This document shows positions 27,076 to 36,272 of a stretch of 64,000 nt of DNA, one piece after another. The stretch comes from Aliitabrizicola sp031425325 (lineage in GTDB: Bacteria; Pseudomonadota; Alphaproteobacteria; Rhodobacterales; Rhodobacteraceae): the NCBI GenBank assembly GCA_031425325.1, contig JANPJD010000064.1, positions 20,225-84,224 on the forward strand. The letters run 5' to 3'. A program made the translations under genes and the position numbers. The first letter of the stretch is position 1. The number at the start of each line of letters is the position of its first letter. Under the pieces are notes generated by a model. That model made no database searches, was not told where the DNA came from, and saw only the letters and a list, made by a program, of their open reading frames with translations.

Positions 27076-27882
27076 ATGTCGCTTTCAATCTCTGGCAAGA
27101 CCGCAATCGTGACGGGATCGGCGAACGGCATCGGCCTTGCTATCGCACGTCATTTCCTGGACCGGGGGGCGAACGTGATGTTCGCCGACATGGACGAGGA
27201 CCGCCTCGACGCCGAGGTCGGCGCAGAAGCCAAGGCCGAAGGGCCTGTCCGCATGTTCGCCGGTGACCTGCGCGAGAAGCTGACCATCGCCAACCTTCTT
27301 TCCGCGACGATGGATGCCTTCGACCGGGTCGATATCCTTGTGAATGCCAGCCGCCAGATGGTCATGTCCGATCCGCTTTGCGTCGGCGACGATGCGGTGG
27401 AACAGCTTTTGCAGCAGAACCTCATCACCAGCCTGCGGCTGTCGCAGATGACCGCAAAACGGATGATCGCCCTGGCCGAAGCGACCGGGGCGGAGGGGCC
27501 GATCGGCTCGATCGTCAACCTCTCCTCGATCGCAGCGACCCGCACCCAGCCAGAGCTGATGGGCTATTCGATCGCGAGCGCCGCCCTCGATCAGATGACG
27601 CGGTCGCTTGCGGTCGTGCTTGCCCCCAAGGGCATCCGCGTAAATGCCGTGGCCTTCGGATCGGTGATGAGCGCCAGCCTGCACGGCAGGCTGATCGAGC
27701 ATCCCGAGTACCGCGAGACGATCGAGGGCGCGACCCCGATGGGCCGCATCGCCGCCGCGTCGGAGCTTGCCGAGACGGTCCAGTTCCTTGCCTCGGACGC
27801 GGCGGCCTTCATGACCGGGCAGATCGTCACGGTCGACGGCGGGCGCAGTCTGCTCGACGTCGTGCGGGCCCCGGCCCACTGA
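27076..27882 (+). CDS. SDR-family protein lacking the catalytic lysine
   Basis: A 268-residue classical short-chain dehydrogenase/reductase by length and fold. TGSANGIG at 13-20 binds the dinucleotide, D64 follows in AGDL, and the C-terminal TGQIVTVDGG is typical. The active site is altered: after the serine pair at 150-151, the tyrosine at 164 is followed by SIAS, so position 168 is serine where YxxxK has lysine. The NNAG motif reads VNAS at 89-92. DNA around 27558-27575 confirms this reading. The ATG at 27076 has GAGG upstream. Function is unknown; it may be a pseudo-enzyme or a non-redox member. Its TGA shares the palindrome TGATCA with the convergent lipoprotein gene. Confidence 0.85.
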   Translation: MSLSISGKTAIVTGSANGIGLAIARHFLDRGANVMFADMDEDRLDAEVGAEAKAEGPVRMFAGDLREKLTIANLLSATMDAFDRVDILVNASRQMVMSDPLCVGDDAVEQLLQQNLITSLRLSQMTAKRMIALAEATGAEGPIGSIVNLSSIAATRTQPELMGYSIASAALDQMTRSLAVVLAPKGIRVNAVAFGSVMSASLHGRLIEHPEYRETIEGATPMGRIAAASELAETVQFLASDAAAFMTGQIVTVDGGRSLLDVVRAPAH

Positions 27883-28293
27883 TCATTCGGGGTGCAAGGC
27901 CCGGCACTGATCGACGGCGGGGGCGGCCTGACGGTTCAGGCTGCGCTGCTGGTCCCGCAACTGGTCCAGCTTGCGCCGCTCGGCGGCAAGGTCGATGGCG
28001 ACGGGGCGGGTCACCGTCTCGGGCCGGTCGTCGAGGCACATGCGCCCCGAGTCGCGCACGACCCGCTGACCGCTTTCGGTCGTGACAACGATGCTGTCGC
28101 GACAGGGGACCCAGACGGTCCGGTAGACGATCTGATCCTCAAGCCCGTAGCCGCGCGCGAGGTTCGCCTCGGTCTCGGCGATCAGCCCGGTTACGACACG
28201 CAGGTCGCGGGTGACGCCGTTGATGCATCGTTGCTGGGGCGTGGCGCAGCCGGCCAGGATGAGAAGGGCGATAAGCGGAGCACGGACGGTCAT
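27883..28293 (-). CDS. Small putative lipoprotein, unknown function
   Basis: A 136-residue protein with a short signal and lipobox (LILAGC at about 11-16). The mature part has three further cysteines, a predicted helical region with many Glu/Arg in the C-terminal half (ERRKLDQLRDQQRSLNRQ, likely coiled coil), and no motif I recognise. It converges with the SDR gene and is divergent from hemF, 80 bases apart. Similar short lipoproteins occur near hemF in relatives as far as I recall, but no role can be given. Confidence 0.7.
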   Translation of the reverse strand: MTVRAPLIALLILAGCATPQQRCINGVTRDLRVVTGLIAETEANLARGYGLEDQIVYRTVWVPCRDSIVVTTESGQRVVRDSGRMCLDDRPETVTRPVAIDLAAERRKLDQLRDQQRSLNRQAAPAVDQCRALHPE

Positions 28294-28373
28294 GGTCGGC
28301 CTCGGATCTGGGCGGCGCTGGACGTATCCGCCATCCGAATGATAGCACGTCCCAAACCGCAGGAGAGTTCCCG

Positions 28374-29243
28374 ATGACCGACGATTTTGGCGCGCGCAAG
28401 GGCCGCGCCTCGCAATGGTTCCGCAGCCTTCGGGACGAAATCGTCGCCGCGTTCGAGACGCTCGAGGATCGGGCGGCAGGGGACGCCCCCGCCCGCGCCG
28501 GACGGTTCGAGGTGACCGAGACGACGCGGGGCGAGGGCGGCGGTGGCCTGATGAGTGTGCTGCGGGGCGGCCTCGTGTTCGAGAAGGTCGGCGTCAATGT
28601 CAGCGAGGTCCACGGCACCCTCGGCGCGCGGGCGCAACAGGCGATGGCCGCACGGGGCGTTCCGAGCATGGACAGCGATCCGCGATTCTGGGCCAGCGGG
28701 ATCAGCCTTGTCGCCCACATGCAGAACCCGCAGGCACCCGCGGTTCACATGAATACCCGGATGTTCTGGACGCCACATGCCTGGTGGTTCGGCGGCGGGT
28801 CAGATCTGAACCCCTGCATCGAGCACCCCGAGGACACCGCGCATTTCCATGATATGCTCCGTGCGGCATGCGACGCACATGCGCCCGACTACTACACCCG
28901 CTTCAAGGCCTGGGCTGACGAGTATTTCTTCGTGCCGCACCGGGGGCGGGCTCGCGGTGTCGGCGGCATCTTCTACGATGACCTGAACACCGGCGACTGG
29001 GAGGCTGACTTTGCCTTTACCCAGGATGTCGGACGCGCCTTCCTGCCCGCCTATGTTCCGCTGGTCGAGCGCCGGATGGCCGCCGCCTGGTCCGCAGACG
29101 ACCGTGAGGTGCAACTGGTGCATCGCGGTCTCTATGCGGAATACAACCTCGTCTACGACCGGGGCACGAAGTTCGGGCTCGAGACGGGCCACGACGCGAA
29201 TGCCGTGCTGATGAGCCTGCCTCCGATTGCCAAATGGACCTGA
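28374..29243 (+). CDS. hemF: Oxygen-dependent coproporphyrinogen III oxidase
   Basis: A 289-residue HemF that oxidatively decarboxylates coproporphyrinogen III to protoporphyrinogen IX with O2. Signature segments are GGGLMSVLRGGLVFEKVGVN, HMNTRMFW, WWFGGGSDLNPC and the C-terminal YAEYNLVYDRGTKFGL; ETGHDANAVLMSLPP ends the family pattern. The length is standard (about 290-300). AGGAG lies about ten bases before the ATG. It is monocistronic and converges with the secreted protein gene with a four-base gap. Confidence 0.97.
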   Translation: MTDDFGARKGRASQWFRSLRDEIVAAFETLEDRAAGDAPARAGRFEVTETTRGEGGGGLMSVLRGGLVFEKVGVNVSEVHGTLGARAQQAMAARGVPSMDSDPRFWASGISLVAHMQNPQAPAVHMNTRMFWTPHAWWFGGGSDLNPCIEHPEDTAHFHDMLRAACDAHAPDYYTRFKAWADEYFFVPHRGRARGVGGIFYDDLNTGDWEADFAFTQDVGRAFLPAYVPLVERRMAAAWSADDREVQLVHRGLYAEYNLVYDRGTKFGLETGHDANAVLMSLPPIAKWT

Positions 29244-29247
29244 GGGG

Positions 29248-29877
29248 TCACTCCGAGCACACATAGACGACGCCACCGACCGCGAGGACGGTCACGGCGG
29301 CGACGCCAAGCTGCGCCGGAGCCAGCCACGTCGTGACGGCCGAAATGCCGAGCTGGCCCAATGTCGAGGCGACGTCCGTGGCCGTGCCTGACAGAAGGAC
29401 GGCCCCGTTGCCCTGCGTCAGCACCGACACGTTTGCGGCGGTGCGCGCCACGCCCTGCGCCGTCCGCGCTGCAAAACGCGAAAGGTCGAGTGCCGCACGG
29501 CTTGAGTCCTCGACCCGCTCGCAAAAGCTCTTCGACGGAGCCCGGCAGATGGCAAAGGCGTTGCGCTCTCCAGGTGCGTAGCCCGAATAGGTCTTCGCCT
29601 CGTGGTCGTAGCTCAGGCAGAAGCTGCCGCGCTCGTCATCGGTCAGCTCCGGTGTCAGGGCGCGCAAGGTGACGAAGCCGGGACAGGTGATCGCCCCCCA
29701 GTCGCCGAGCCACGCCTCGCGTCGGGTCGTGTTCTCGACGACGCGCGGATCGTCTGGGTTGTAGTGCAGCGACATCGGCGTTCCCGCGACGGACGTCATG
29801 CACGGCACAAGCTCTGCGCGGGCGGGCGAGGCCAACGCAAAGCCTGCGAACAGGAAAATCAGAAAAGCACGGACCAT
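29248..29877 (-). CDS. Secreted protein of unknown function
   Basis: A 209-residue protein from ATG 29877, with a clear signal peptide (FLIFLFAGFALASPARA). The mature part contains six cysteines, two of them in SFCLSYDH and AICRAPSKSFCERV, which suggests periplasmic disulfides. A hydrophobic segment near the C-terminus (LGVAAVTVLAVGGVVYVC) may anchor it in the membrane. I do not recognise the family. It lies 47 bases downstream of hemE on the same strand and could be co-transcribed with it. Confidence 0.7.
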   Translation of the reverse strand: MVRAFLIFLFAGFALASPARAELVPCMTSVAGTPMSLHYNPDDPRVVENTTRREAWLGDWGAITCPGFVTLRALTPELTDDERGSFCLSYDHEAKTYSGYAPGERNAFAICRAPSKSFCERVEDSSRAALDLSRFAARTAQGVARTAANVSVLTQGNGAVLLSGTATDVASTLGQLGISAVTTWLAPAQLGVAAVTVLAVGGVVYVCSE

Positions 29878-29924
29878 GACCGAAGGAACTTCCGATTTAG
29901 GGCCCTGTTCCCGCCGCGGATGCG

Positions 29925-30956
29925 TCATGCGCCCCGCACGACCTCGATCATCCGCGCCACGTTGGCCGGATCAGCGTCAGGTGTGATGCCGTGGCCGAGG
30001 TTGAAGATGTGCGGGCCGCCCGAGAAAGCGCGGACAACGTGCCGGACCGCCTCGTCAAGCGCAGGTCCGCCCGTTACCATGTGCGAGGGATCCAGGTTGC
30101 CCTGAACGCAGCCCGAAGACTGCACGTTGGCGGCGGCCCATTCGGGCGTGACGGAGTTGTCGAGCGCCACGCAATCCGCCCCGGTGGCCGCGGCAAACCC
30201 GACATAGCCTGCCCCCGCTTCGCGCGGAAACGCGATCACGGGCAGGCCCGGATGGCGGGCCTTCAGCGCTGCGGTGATGCGGCGGGCCGGTTCGACCGCG
30301 AAATCCTGAAAGTCGCGGCCCTTGAGCGAGCCCGCCCAGGAGTCGAACAACTTCACGACCTCGACCCCCGCTTCCACTTGCATGGACAGATACTCGATGG
30401 TTCCTTCCGTGATGCGCTCGATCAACGCTTCAAACGTCGGGCGGTCTGCGGCCTTGAGCGCATGGGCTGGCGCCTGGTCGGGCGTTCCCCGGCCCGCGAT
30501 CATGTAGGTCGCAACCGTCCAGGGCGCGCCCGCAAAGCCGATCAGCGTCGTCTCGGCGGGCAGTTCGCGCGCAAGGATGCGGACCGTCTCGTAGACCGGA
30601 GCGAGCGTGTCATGGATCGCATCGACGGGCTTGAGAACCTCGACGTCGTGCAGGGTGGCGATCGTCGACAGGCGCGGCCCCTCGCCGGTCGTGAACCACA
30701 GATCTGCGCCAAGCGCCTGCGGCAGCAGCAGGATGTCGGCGAACAGGATCGCCGCGTCGAAGCCAAAGCGACGGATCGGCTGCAATGTCACTTCCGCCGC
30801 GAGGTCCGGGTTGTAGCACAACTTCAGAAAATCGCCCGCCTCGGCCCGCGTCGCGCGATACTCGGGCAGATAGCGCCCGGCCTGCCGCATCATCCAGATC
30901 GGCGGCACGGCCAGCGTTTCGCCGCGCAGCGCGCGCAGAATGGTCTTGTCCGGCAT
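29925..30956 (-). CDS. hemE: Uroporphyrinogen decarboxylase
   Basis: A 343-residue HemE converting uroporphyrinogen III to coproporphyrinogen III in the cytoplasm. The N-terminal signature PPIWMMRQAGRYLPEYR (conserved arginines), the FADILLLPQALG region with the catalytic aspartate, GFAGAPWTVATYM and the C-terminal FNLGHGI all match. The start ATG at 30956 faces hemC across about 95 bases, so the two haem genes share a divergent promoter region. Confidence 0.97.
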   Translation of the reverse strand: MPDKTILRALRGETLAVPPIWMMRQAGRYLPEYRATRAEAGDFLKLCYNPDLAAEVTLQPIRRFGFDAAILFADILLLPQALGADLWFTTGEGPRLSTIATLHDVEVLKPVDAIHDTLAPVYETVRILARELPAETTLIGFAGAPWTVATYMIAGRGTPDQAPAHALKAADRPTFEALIERITEGTIEYLSMQVEAGVEVVKLFDSWAGSLKGRDFQDFAVEPARRITAALKARHPGLPVIAFPREAGAGYVGFAAATGADCVALDNSVTPEWAAANVQSSGCVQGNLDPSHMVTGGPALDEAVRHVVRAFSGGPHIFNLGHGITPDADPANVARMIEVVRGA

Positions 30957-31051
30957 GGTCTTCCCTTCGCGTTTTGCGATGCGTCCCCTGCCGCCCCGGC
31001 CTTGTCAATACCGAGTTGTCAGGCTTCGTTGACATGGGTAAGCCTTGCCGC

Positions 31052-31999
31052 ATGAGACATTCCCTGCCCACACCCGCAGCACCGCTCCGCATCGGAACCC
31101 GGGGCTCGCCGCTGGCACTCTGGCAGGCGCATGAGGTGCGACGCTCGCTGGCTGGGGCTTTCGACCTGCCCGAGGCCGCCTTCGAGATCGTCGTGATCAA
31201 GGTCATGGGAGATCAGATCCAGGACCGCGCCTTGAAGGAGATCGGCGGGAAGGGCCTCTTCACCCGCGAGATCGAGGAGGCTCTGCTCGACGGCGGCATC
31301 GACATCGCCGTCCATTCCATGAAGGACATGCCGACCTTGCAGCCCGAAGGGCTAATCCTCGACTGCTACCTTCCGCGCGAAGATGTGCGTGATGCGTTCG
31401 TGTCTCCAACCGTGGCGCGTCTTGGCGACCTGCCGGTAGGGGCTGTCGTCGGGTCGTCGTCGTTGCGCCGGCGCGCCCAGCTTGCGCTGAAGCGGCCGGA
31501 CCTGCGGCTGGTCGAGTTCCGGGGCAATGTGCAGACCCGGATGAAGAAGCTTGAGGACGGGGTGGCGAGCGCCACCTTCCTTGCGATGGCGGGGCTGAAC
31601 CGCCTCGGGCTCGCGCATATGGCGCGCTCGGCGATCGAGGTGGACGTGATGCTGCCGGCTGTCGCCCAGGGCGCCATCGGCGTCGAGCGGCGGTTGGCCG
31701 ACGACCGAACGGCCGGGATGCTGGCCGCCATCCACCATGGTCCGACCGGCCTGCGCCTGGCCGCCGAGCGCGCCTTCCTGCGCGTGCTCGACGGCTCTTG
31801 CGAGACGCCCATTGCCGGGCTCGCCGTCCTTAAGGGCGACAGGCTGCATCTACGGGGCGAGATCCTGCGGCCTGACGGCAGCGAAGCGTTTGACAGCAAT
31901 GTCTCCGGCCTTGCGTCGGACGCCGTCGCGCTTGGCGAAAGCCTTGCGCGGGAACTGCTGGACCGCGCGCCATCCGGTTTCTTCGACTGGAAGGGCTGA
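31052..31999 (+). CDS. hemC: Porphobilinogen deaminase (hydroxymethylbilane synthase)
   Basis: A 315-residue HemC that assembles hydroxymethylbilane from four porphobilinogens. It contains IGTRGSPLALWQA at the start, HSMKDMPT, SSSLRRRAQL and the dipyrromethane cofactor cysteine in LDGSCETPIAG at residue 250. The ATG at 31052 gives the N-terminus typical of alphaproteobacterial HemC; an in-frame ATG at 31034 would add six residues. Divergent from hemE and convergent with the flagellar cluster. Confidence 0.97.
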   Translation: MRHSLPTPAAPLRIGTRGSPLALWQAHEVRRSLAGAFDLPEAAFEIVVIKVMGDQIQDRALKEIGGKGLFTREIEEALLDGGIDIAVHSMKDMPTLQPEGLILDCYLPREDVRDAFVSPTVARLGDLPVGAVVGSSSLRRRAQLALKRPDLRLVEFRGNVQTRMKKLEDGVASATFLAMAGLNRLGLAHMARSAIEVDVMLPAVAQGAIGVERRLADDRTAGMLAAIHHGPTGLRLAAERAFLRVLDGSCETPIAGLAVLKGDRLHLRGEILRPDGSEAFDSNVSGLASDAVALGESLARELLDRAPSGFFDWKG

Positions 32000-32021
32000 A
32001 AGCCCGGCCGGGCGGTCCCGC

Positions 32022-32348
32022 TCAGCCCTTGCCGGACAGGCGGTCGAGGGCCTGAGTCCGGCCGAGAGCGATCCGCGCGGCGTCGCGCGCGTCCATCCAT
32101 GTGGCCGTCTGGCGGGCCAGGGTCATGTTGATCTCGCTGCGCCGCGCATCCGCCCAGCGGCCGTAGCGCAGGGCGACCTCGGCCTCGGCGGCAAGCGGCA
32201 GGTCGGTCGCGGCCGAGGGCCGATCGAGGTCGGCGAGCCGGTCGAGCGACTCCTGCCTGGCCCGGCACGCTGCCCGGAACGCCGCAAGGTCGCGCTCGAG
32301 CAGGACGGCCGCGATCGCGCGCAAGGGCTGAAGGTCGGGACCGCTCAT
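32022..32348 (-). CDS. Small flagellar-cluster protein downstream of flhB, unknown
   Basis: A 108-residue cytoplasmic protein rich in Ala, Arg and Leu, mostly helical by composition (LERDLAAFRAACRARQESLDRLADL; LARQTATWMDARDAARIALGR). The ATG at 32348 overlaps the flhB stop by four bases (ATGA), so it belongs to the flhA-fliR-flhB operon. It has no recognised domain. Position and helical character recall small FliJ-like or export-chaperone proteins, but this is only a guess. It is the last gene of the minus-strand flagellar operon. Confidence 0.7.
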   Translation of the reverse strand: MSGPDLQPLRAIAAVLLERDLAAFRAACRARQESLDRLADLDRPSAATDLPLAAEAEVALRYGRWADARRSEINMTLARQTATWMDARDAARIALGRTQALDRLSGKG

Positions 32349-33424
32349 CCACGCGCCCGGGCTTTCTTCCGCATGGCATCCGCGAACCGGATCGAGGCTG
32401 CGACGGCGCGGTAGTGTTCGGGACGGATCTCCTCGCCGATGGCGACCGTTCCGAACAGCGCACGGGCCGAGGGCGGATCGCTGTGGATCGGCACGCCCGC
32501 CTGGGCTGCCCGGCTTCGGATGATCGCGGCCACCTCGTCGACCCCCTTGGCCACACAGACCGGGGCCGAGCCCGCACCCTTGTTCCAGCGCAGGGCGACC
32601 GCGTAATGGGTCGGGTTGACGATCACCACATCGGCGCGCGGCACGTCCAGCAACATGCGGTTGGTGGCGATGGCCTGACCGCGCTGCTGTCGCTGCGCCT
32701 TCATGTGCGGATCGCCCTCGGACTGGCGGAACTCGTCCATCACCTCCTGCCGGGACATGCGGTTGCGGCGGATGAACTGTGCGTGCTGCCACAGGAAGTC
32801 GATGCCGCCCAAGGCGACCGCGATGACGAGCACGATGCCAAGGAAGGCGACGGTCAGGCGAAGCAGGACGACCATCACCAGTCCTGCGCCAAGTTCCAGC
32901 GTCGGCAAGATCTCGGCGAACCTCTGCATCAGGAAAAACCCCAGCACGACCGAGATGATCAGAAGCTTCGCCGTGCTCTTCGCGAATTCGAACAGCCCCT
33001 CGCGGCCGAACTTGTGACCGAAGTTCTGGATCGGCGAGATGCGCGACAGACGCGGCGCCAGCTTGGACGGGGCGATGGCTACGGCGCGCATGGCGATCAA
33101 CGCCACCACTGCGGCGACGGCCGGCATGAGGAAAAAGGGCGCGACCGCACCCCCGACCCTCAGAAGGATGCCCATGATGGGGGCCGCCGCCCCCTCGCTC
33201 AGCAGCGCCGCCATCCGGTCGGCCTGTCCAAGGAGGATACCCCCGACTTCGCCGACTGATTGCAGCGCCTGCGGCCCGCTGGTGACGCAGGCCAGGACGA
33301 AGCCCGCATAGGCCGCCGCACCCACAAGATCGGGCGATTGGGGCACCTCGCCGCGCATCCGCGCGTCATCGAGGCGCTTTTGCGAGGGTTCGTGTTCCTT
33401 CTCGGTATCGTCATCCCCGGCCAT
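32345..33424 (-). CDS. flhB: Flagellar type III export protein FlhB
   Basis: A 359-residue export gate component that switches substrate specificity. It starts with a cytoplasmic segment (KEHEPSQKRLDDARMRGEVPQS), followed by four membrane helices and the soluble FlhB-C domain. The self-cleavage motif NPTH lies at 270-273 in VIVNPTHYAVAL. The ATG at 33424 shares one base with the fliR stop. Length is normal for the family (about 355-360). Confidence 0.96.
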   Translation of the reverse strand: MAGDDDTEKEHEPSQKRLDDARMRGEVPQSPDLVGAAAYAGFVLACVTSGPQALQSVGEVGGILLGQADRMAALLSEGAAAPIMGILLRVGGAVAPFFLMPAVAAVVALIAMRAVAIAPSKLAPRLSRISPIQNFGHKFGREGLFEFAKSTAKLLIISVVLGFFLMQRFAEILPTLELGAGLVMVVLLRLTVAFLGIVLVIAVALGGIDFLWQHAQFIRRNRMSRQEVMDEFRQSEGDPHMKAQRQQRGQAIATNRMLLDVPRADVVIVNPTHYAVALRWNKGAGSAPVCVAKGVDEVAAIIRSRAAQAGVPIHSDPPSARALFGTVAIGEEIRPEHYRAVAASIRFADAMRKKARARG

Positions 33425-34203
33425 CAGGGGCCGACCGCCGCGAAGGGCGCGGCCAGATAGGCGTTGAAGGCGCGCAGCCACACCACAAGCAGAAGCGGCG
33501 CGATCACAGCGAGCAGCACAAGCCCCCCGCCAGCAAGTGCGGGCGCCCCGACGAACGACACCATCAGTTGCGGCATCGCCCGGTTGATGACGCCTAGGGC
33601 CACGTTGAAGAGGAAGGCCGCGATCACGAAGGGAGCGGCGAGCGAGAAGGCGAGGGCAAAGGCCTGCCCGATCCGGGCCGTACCCCAGGCCGCGATGTCG
33701 GCAGCCCCGGGAAGCTGACCGGCAGGCAGAAGATCATAGCTGAAGATGAAGTACTTGGCCGCCGTCACATGCAGCCCGCTCGACATGGCAAGCGCGAGGC
33801 CAGCAAGCGTCAGGACATGCGACACGGCGGGTTGCGGCTCCACCCCGACGCCACCGAACATTTGCGCCAGCGACGTCGCCTGCGCGATCATCGCCCCGGC
33901 GATCTGAAGCGCATGGATGAAAAGGCGCACCCCGAGCCCAAGCGCCAGGCCAATGACCGTCTCGCTGGCGAGAACCGGAAAGAGGCCCGCGGCCATTGCA
34001 GGTCCGACCGGCACGGCAGGTGCCACCACCGCCGTGAAGGCGAGCGCCAGCACGAGGCGGATACGCTGCGGCACCTGCTGTTCGCCGAAGGCGGGCATCA
34101 GCGCCATAGCCGCTCCGACCCTGAGGAAGACGATGAAGCCATGCCAAAGCACCTCCCGACCCAGCCCCGCAAGCTGCGAGAGGGCCTCGATAAGCCCGCT
34201 CAT
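33424..34203 (-). CDS. fliR: Flagellar type III export protein FliR
   Basis: A 259-residue, very hydrophobic FliR protein of the export gate (with FliP and FliQ). Six membrane helices can be seen, starting FIVFLRVGAAMALMPAFGEQQVPQRIRL, which is the conserved N-terminal region with the conserved RI-R turn. The C-terminus ends in a short hydrophobic tail. Its ATG overlaps the flhA stop (34200-34203) and its stop overlaps the flhB start. fliQ is absent from the window. Confidence 0.94.
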   Translation of the reverse strand: MSGLIEALSQLAGLGREVLWHGFIVFLRVGAAMALMPAFGEQQVPQRIRLVLALAFTAVVAPAVPVGPAMAAGLFPVLASETVIGLALGLGVRLFIHALQIAGAMIAQATSLAQMFGGVGVEPQPAVSHVLTLAGLALAMSSGLHVTAAKYFIFSYDLLPAGQLPGAADIAAWGTARIGQAFALAFSLAAPFVIAAFLFNVALGVINRAMPQLMVSFVGAPALAGGGLVLLAVIAPLLLVVWLRAFNAYLAAPFAAVGP

Positions 34204-36272
34204 GGTGCGATCAGCCCGACCATCGCGGGTCGGGCATCGAGGCCGATTTCCTCATAGGACAGCACCGGCGCGGACAGCCCCTTGGCATCGAGCACCGTCC
34301 GCAGGAACCGGCGGCGCAACGTCGAGGTCACCAGCGCCGGAAAGACCCCCTGTTCGGTCACGCGCCCGATCTTGTCAGCGAGCGCGCTTGCCAGCCGGTT
34401 GAACTGATCCGGCGGCAGGGCCACGTCGCGCAGCCCGCGATCGCCGTCTATCTGGTGTGCAGCGAAGGCACGCTCCCACTCCGGCGCGAGCTGAATCAGC
34501 GGGATCGAGCCATCCGGCCGTTTCAGGGCCGCGACCAGCTGGAAACCAAGCCGCCTGCGGACATGCTCGGTGATCGCTTCGGGAGTGCCGAGGCCGCGCG
34601 CCTCGGCGATCGCCTCGAGGATGAGCGGCAGGTTGCGGATCGAGACGCGCTCGGCCAGCAGCAGGCGCAGGACAGCGATCAGAAGGTCGGTCGGCACCTT
34701 CTCGGGCACGAGGTCGTCGAGCAGACGCCGGTTCGCTTCGGCCCGCCGGGTGTCCGAGACGTTGACGAACTCGTCCAGCAGGCGGCGCAGGCCGCGCAGC
34801 GACAAGAGCCGGGCGAGGTTCGACTTGATCACCTCGAGCAGATGGGTGGCCAGGACCTCCGCCGGCGTGACGACAGTCAGCCCGGCGATCGCTGCAGACT
34901 CCTGGTGATCAGCGGCCACCCAGCGGGCCGGGGCGCCGTAGACGGGCTCGCGCACGTCCTGCCCATCCGGGGCCTCGATCCCTTCGGTCAGCAGGACCAA
35001 AACCCGGTCGGGCACCAGATGGTCGCGCGCGGCCTCGACCCCCTGCACCCGGATGCGGTAGGTGCCAAGCGGCAGCAACGGATCGTCGGTCAGCCGGATC
35101 TCGGGCAGCACAAGACCGAAGGTGAGCGCGATGTGCGAGCGCATGTTGGTGATCCGGGCATCGAGACCGGTCGCAGGATCAAGCACCATCGCCACGAGAC
35201 CTTGCGAGAACTCGACATGGATCTCGTCGAAGTCGAGCACATCGCCCAGCAGCTTGCGCGGCGCGGCTTCTTCGGCCCTCGGCGGGGGCTTGCTGTCTTC
35301 CGCCAGCCGCCGCTGCGCGAAATAGGCCATTGCGCCCAGACCCGCCCCGGCGAGCATGAAGGGAACGAACGGCATGCCCGGCACCAGCGCGAACAGGGCC
35401 ATCAGAAGCGCCACCGTCCCGAGCGCGCCAGGATAGCGCCCGAGTTGGCGGAAGAAGTCGAGATCCGCCGCGCCCTTATTGCCGCCGCGCGACAGAAGCA
35501 GCGCGGTCGCGACCGAGATGATGACGGCGGGGATCTGGCTCACGAGCCCGTCGCCTACCGTCAGGATCGCATAGGTCTCGAACGCCTCGCCTGCGGCCAT
35601 CCCGTGAACGAAGATGCCCATGATCAGGCCGACGACGATGTTGAGAAGGGTGATGAGCAGTCCCGCGATCGCGTCGCCCTTCACGAACTTCGACGCGCCG
35701 TCGAGCGAGCCGAAGAAGTTTGTCTCGGCGAGTTCGGTCTCGCGCCGCGCCTTCGCCTCGGCGTGGCCGATCGCCCCGGCCGACATGTCGCTGTCGATGG
35801 CAAGCTGGCGTCCGGGCATGCCGTCGAGCGCGAAGCGCGCGCCGACTTCGGCCATCCGGCCCGCGCCTTTCGTGATGACGACAAAGTTCACGATCATCAG
35901 CACGCAGAAGATGACGATGCCGAGGATCAGGCTGCCCCCCATGATGAAGTTCGCGAACCCCTCGATCACATGACCGGCCGCATCCGTTCCGGTATGTCCC
36001 TGCCCGATGATGAGCTTGGTCGACGAAATGTTGAGGGAAAGCCGCAGCAACAGACTTGCGAGCAGGATCGTTGGAAAGGCCGAGAAATCGAGCGGCCGTT
36101 CGATGAAAAGCGCGACGGTCAGCATCAGGATCGCAAGCGCGAAGGAGACGGCAAGCCCGAGGTCGAGAAGCCAGGCGGGCACCGGCAGGACCATCATGGC
36201 GATCACCGCCATCAGGGCGAGGGCCAGAAGGATGGTCGGCTGGAATAGCGTCCTGACCGTGAAGTCTGGCAT
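34200..36272 (-). CDS. flhA: Flagellar type III export protein FlhA
   Basis: A 690-residue FlhA export channel. The first half has eight membrane helices and the FHIPEP-type cytoplasmic loop, here VVITKGAGRMAEVGARFALDGMPGRQLAID (quoted in part) containing the conserved charged residues. The C-terminal cytoplasmic ring domain follows after about residue 340 with ARWV, VTPAEVLATHLLEVIKSN and LARLLSLRGLRRLLDEF. The ATG at 36272 shares one base with the stop of the muramidase gene; a GTG directly before it is an alternative. Family length is about 690-700. Confidence 0.97.
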   Translation of the reverse strand: MPDFTVRTLFQPTILLALALMAVIAMMVLPVPAWLLDLGLAVSFALAILMLTVALFIERPLDFSAFPTILLASLLLRLSLNISSTKLIIGQGHTGTDAAGHVIEGFANFIMGGSLILGIVIFCVLMIVNFVVITKGAGRMAEVGARFALDGMPGRQLAIDSDMSAGAIGHAEAKARRETELAETNFFGSLDGASKFVKGDAIAGLLITLLNIVVGLIMGIFVHGMAAGEAFETYAILTVGDGLVSQIPAVIISVATALLLSRGGNKGAADLDFFRQLGRYPGALGTVALLMALFALVPGMPFVPFMLAGAGLGAMAYFAQRRLAEDSKPPPRAEEAAPRKLLGDVLDFDEIHVEFSQGLVAMVLDPATGLDARITNMRSHIALTFGLVLPEIRLTDDPLLPLGTYRIRVQGVEAARDHLVPDRVLVLLTEGIEAPDGQDVREPVYGAPARWVAADHQESAAIAGLTVVTPAEVLATHLLEVIKSNLARLLSLRGLRRLLDEFVNVSDTRRAEANRRLLDDLVPEKVPTDLLIAVLRLLLAERVSIRNLPLILEAIAEARGLGTPEAITEHVRRRLGFQLVAALKRPDGSIPLIQLAPEWERAFAAHQIDGDRGLRDVALPPDQFNRLASALADKIGRVTEQGVFPALVTSTLRRRFLRTVLDAKGLSAPVLSYEEIGLDARPAMVGLIAP

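Noticed and set aside
34455..36248. 597-codon plus-strand frame across flhA
   Set aside because: Shadow of flhA; composition is Arg/Asp/Gln-rich and lacks motifs.
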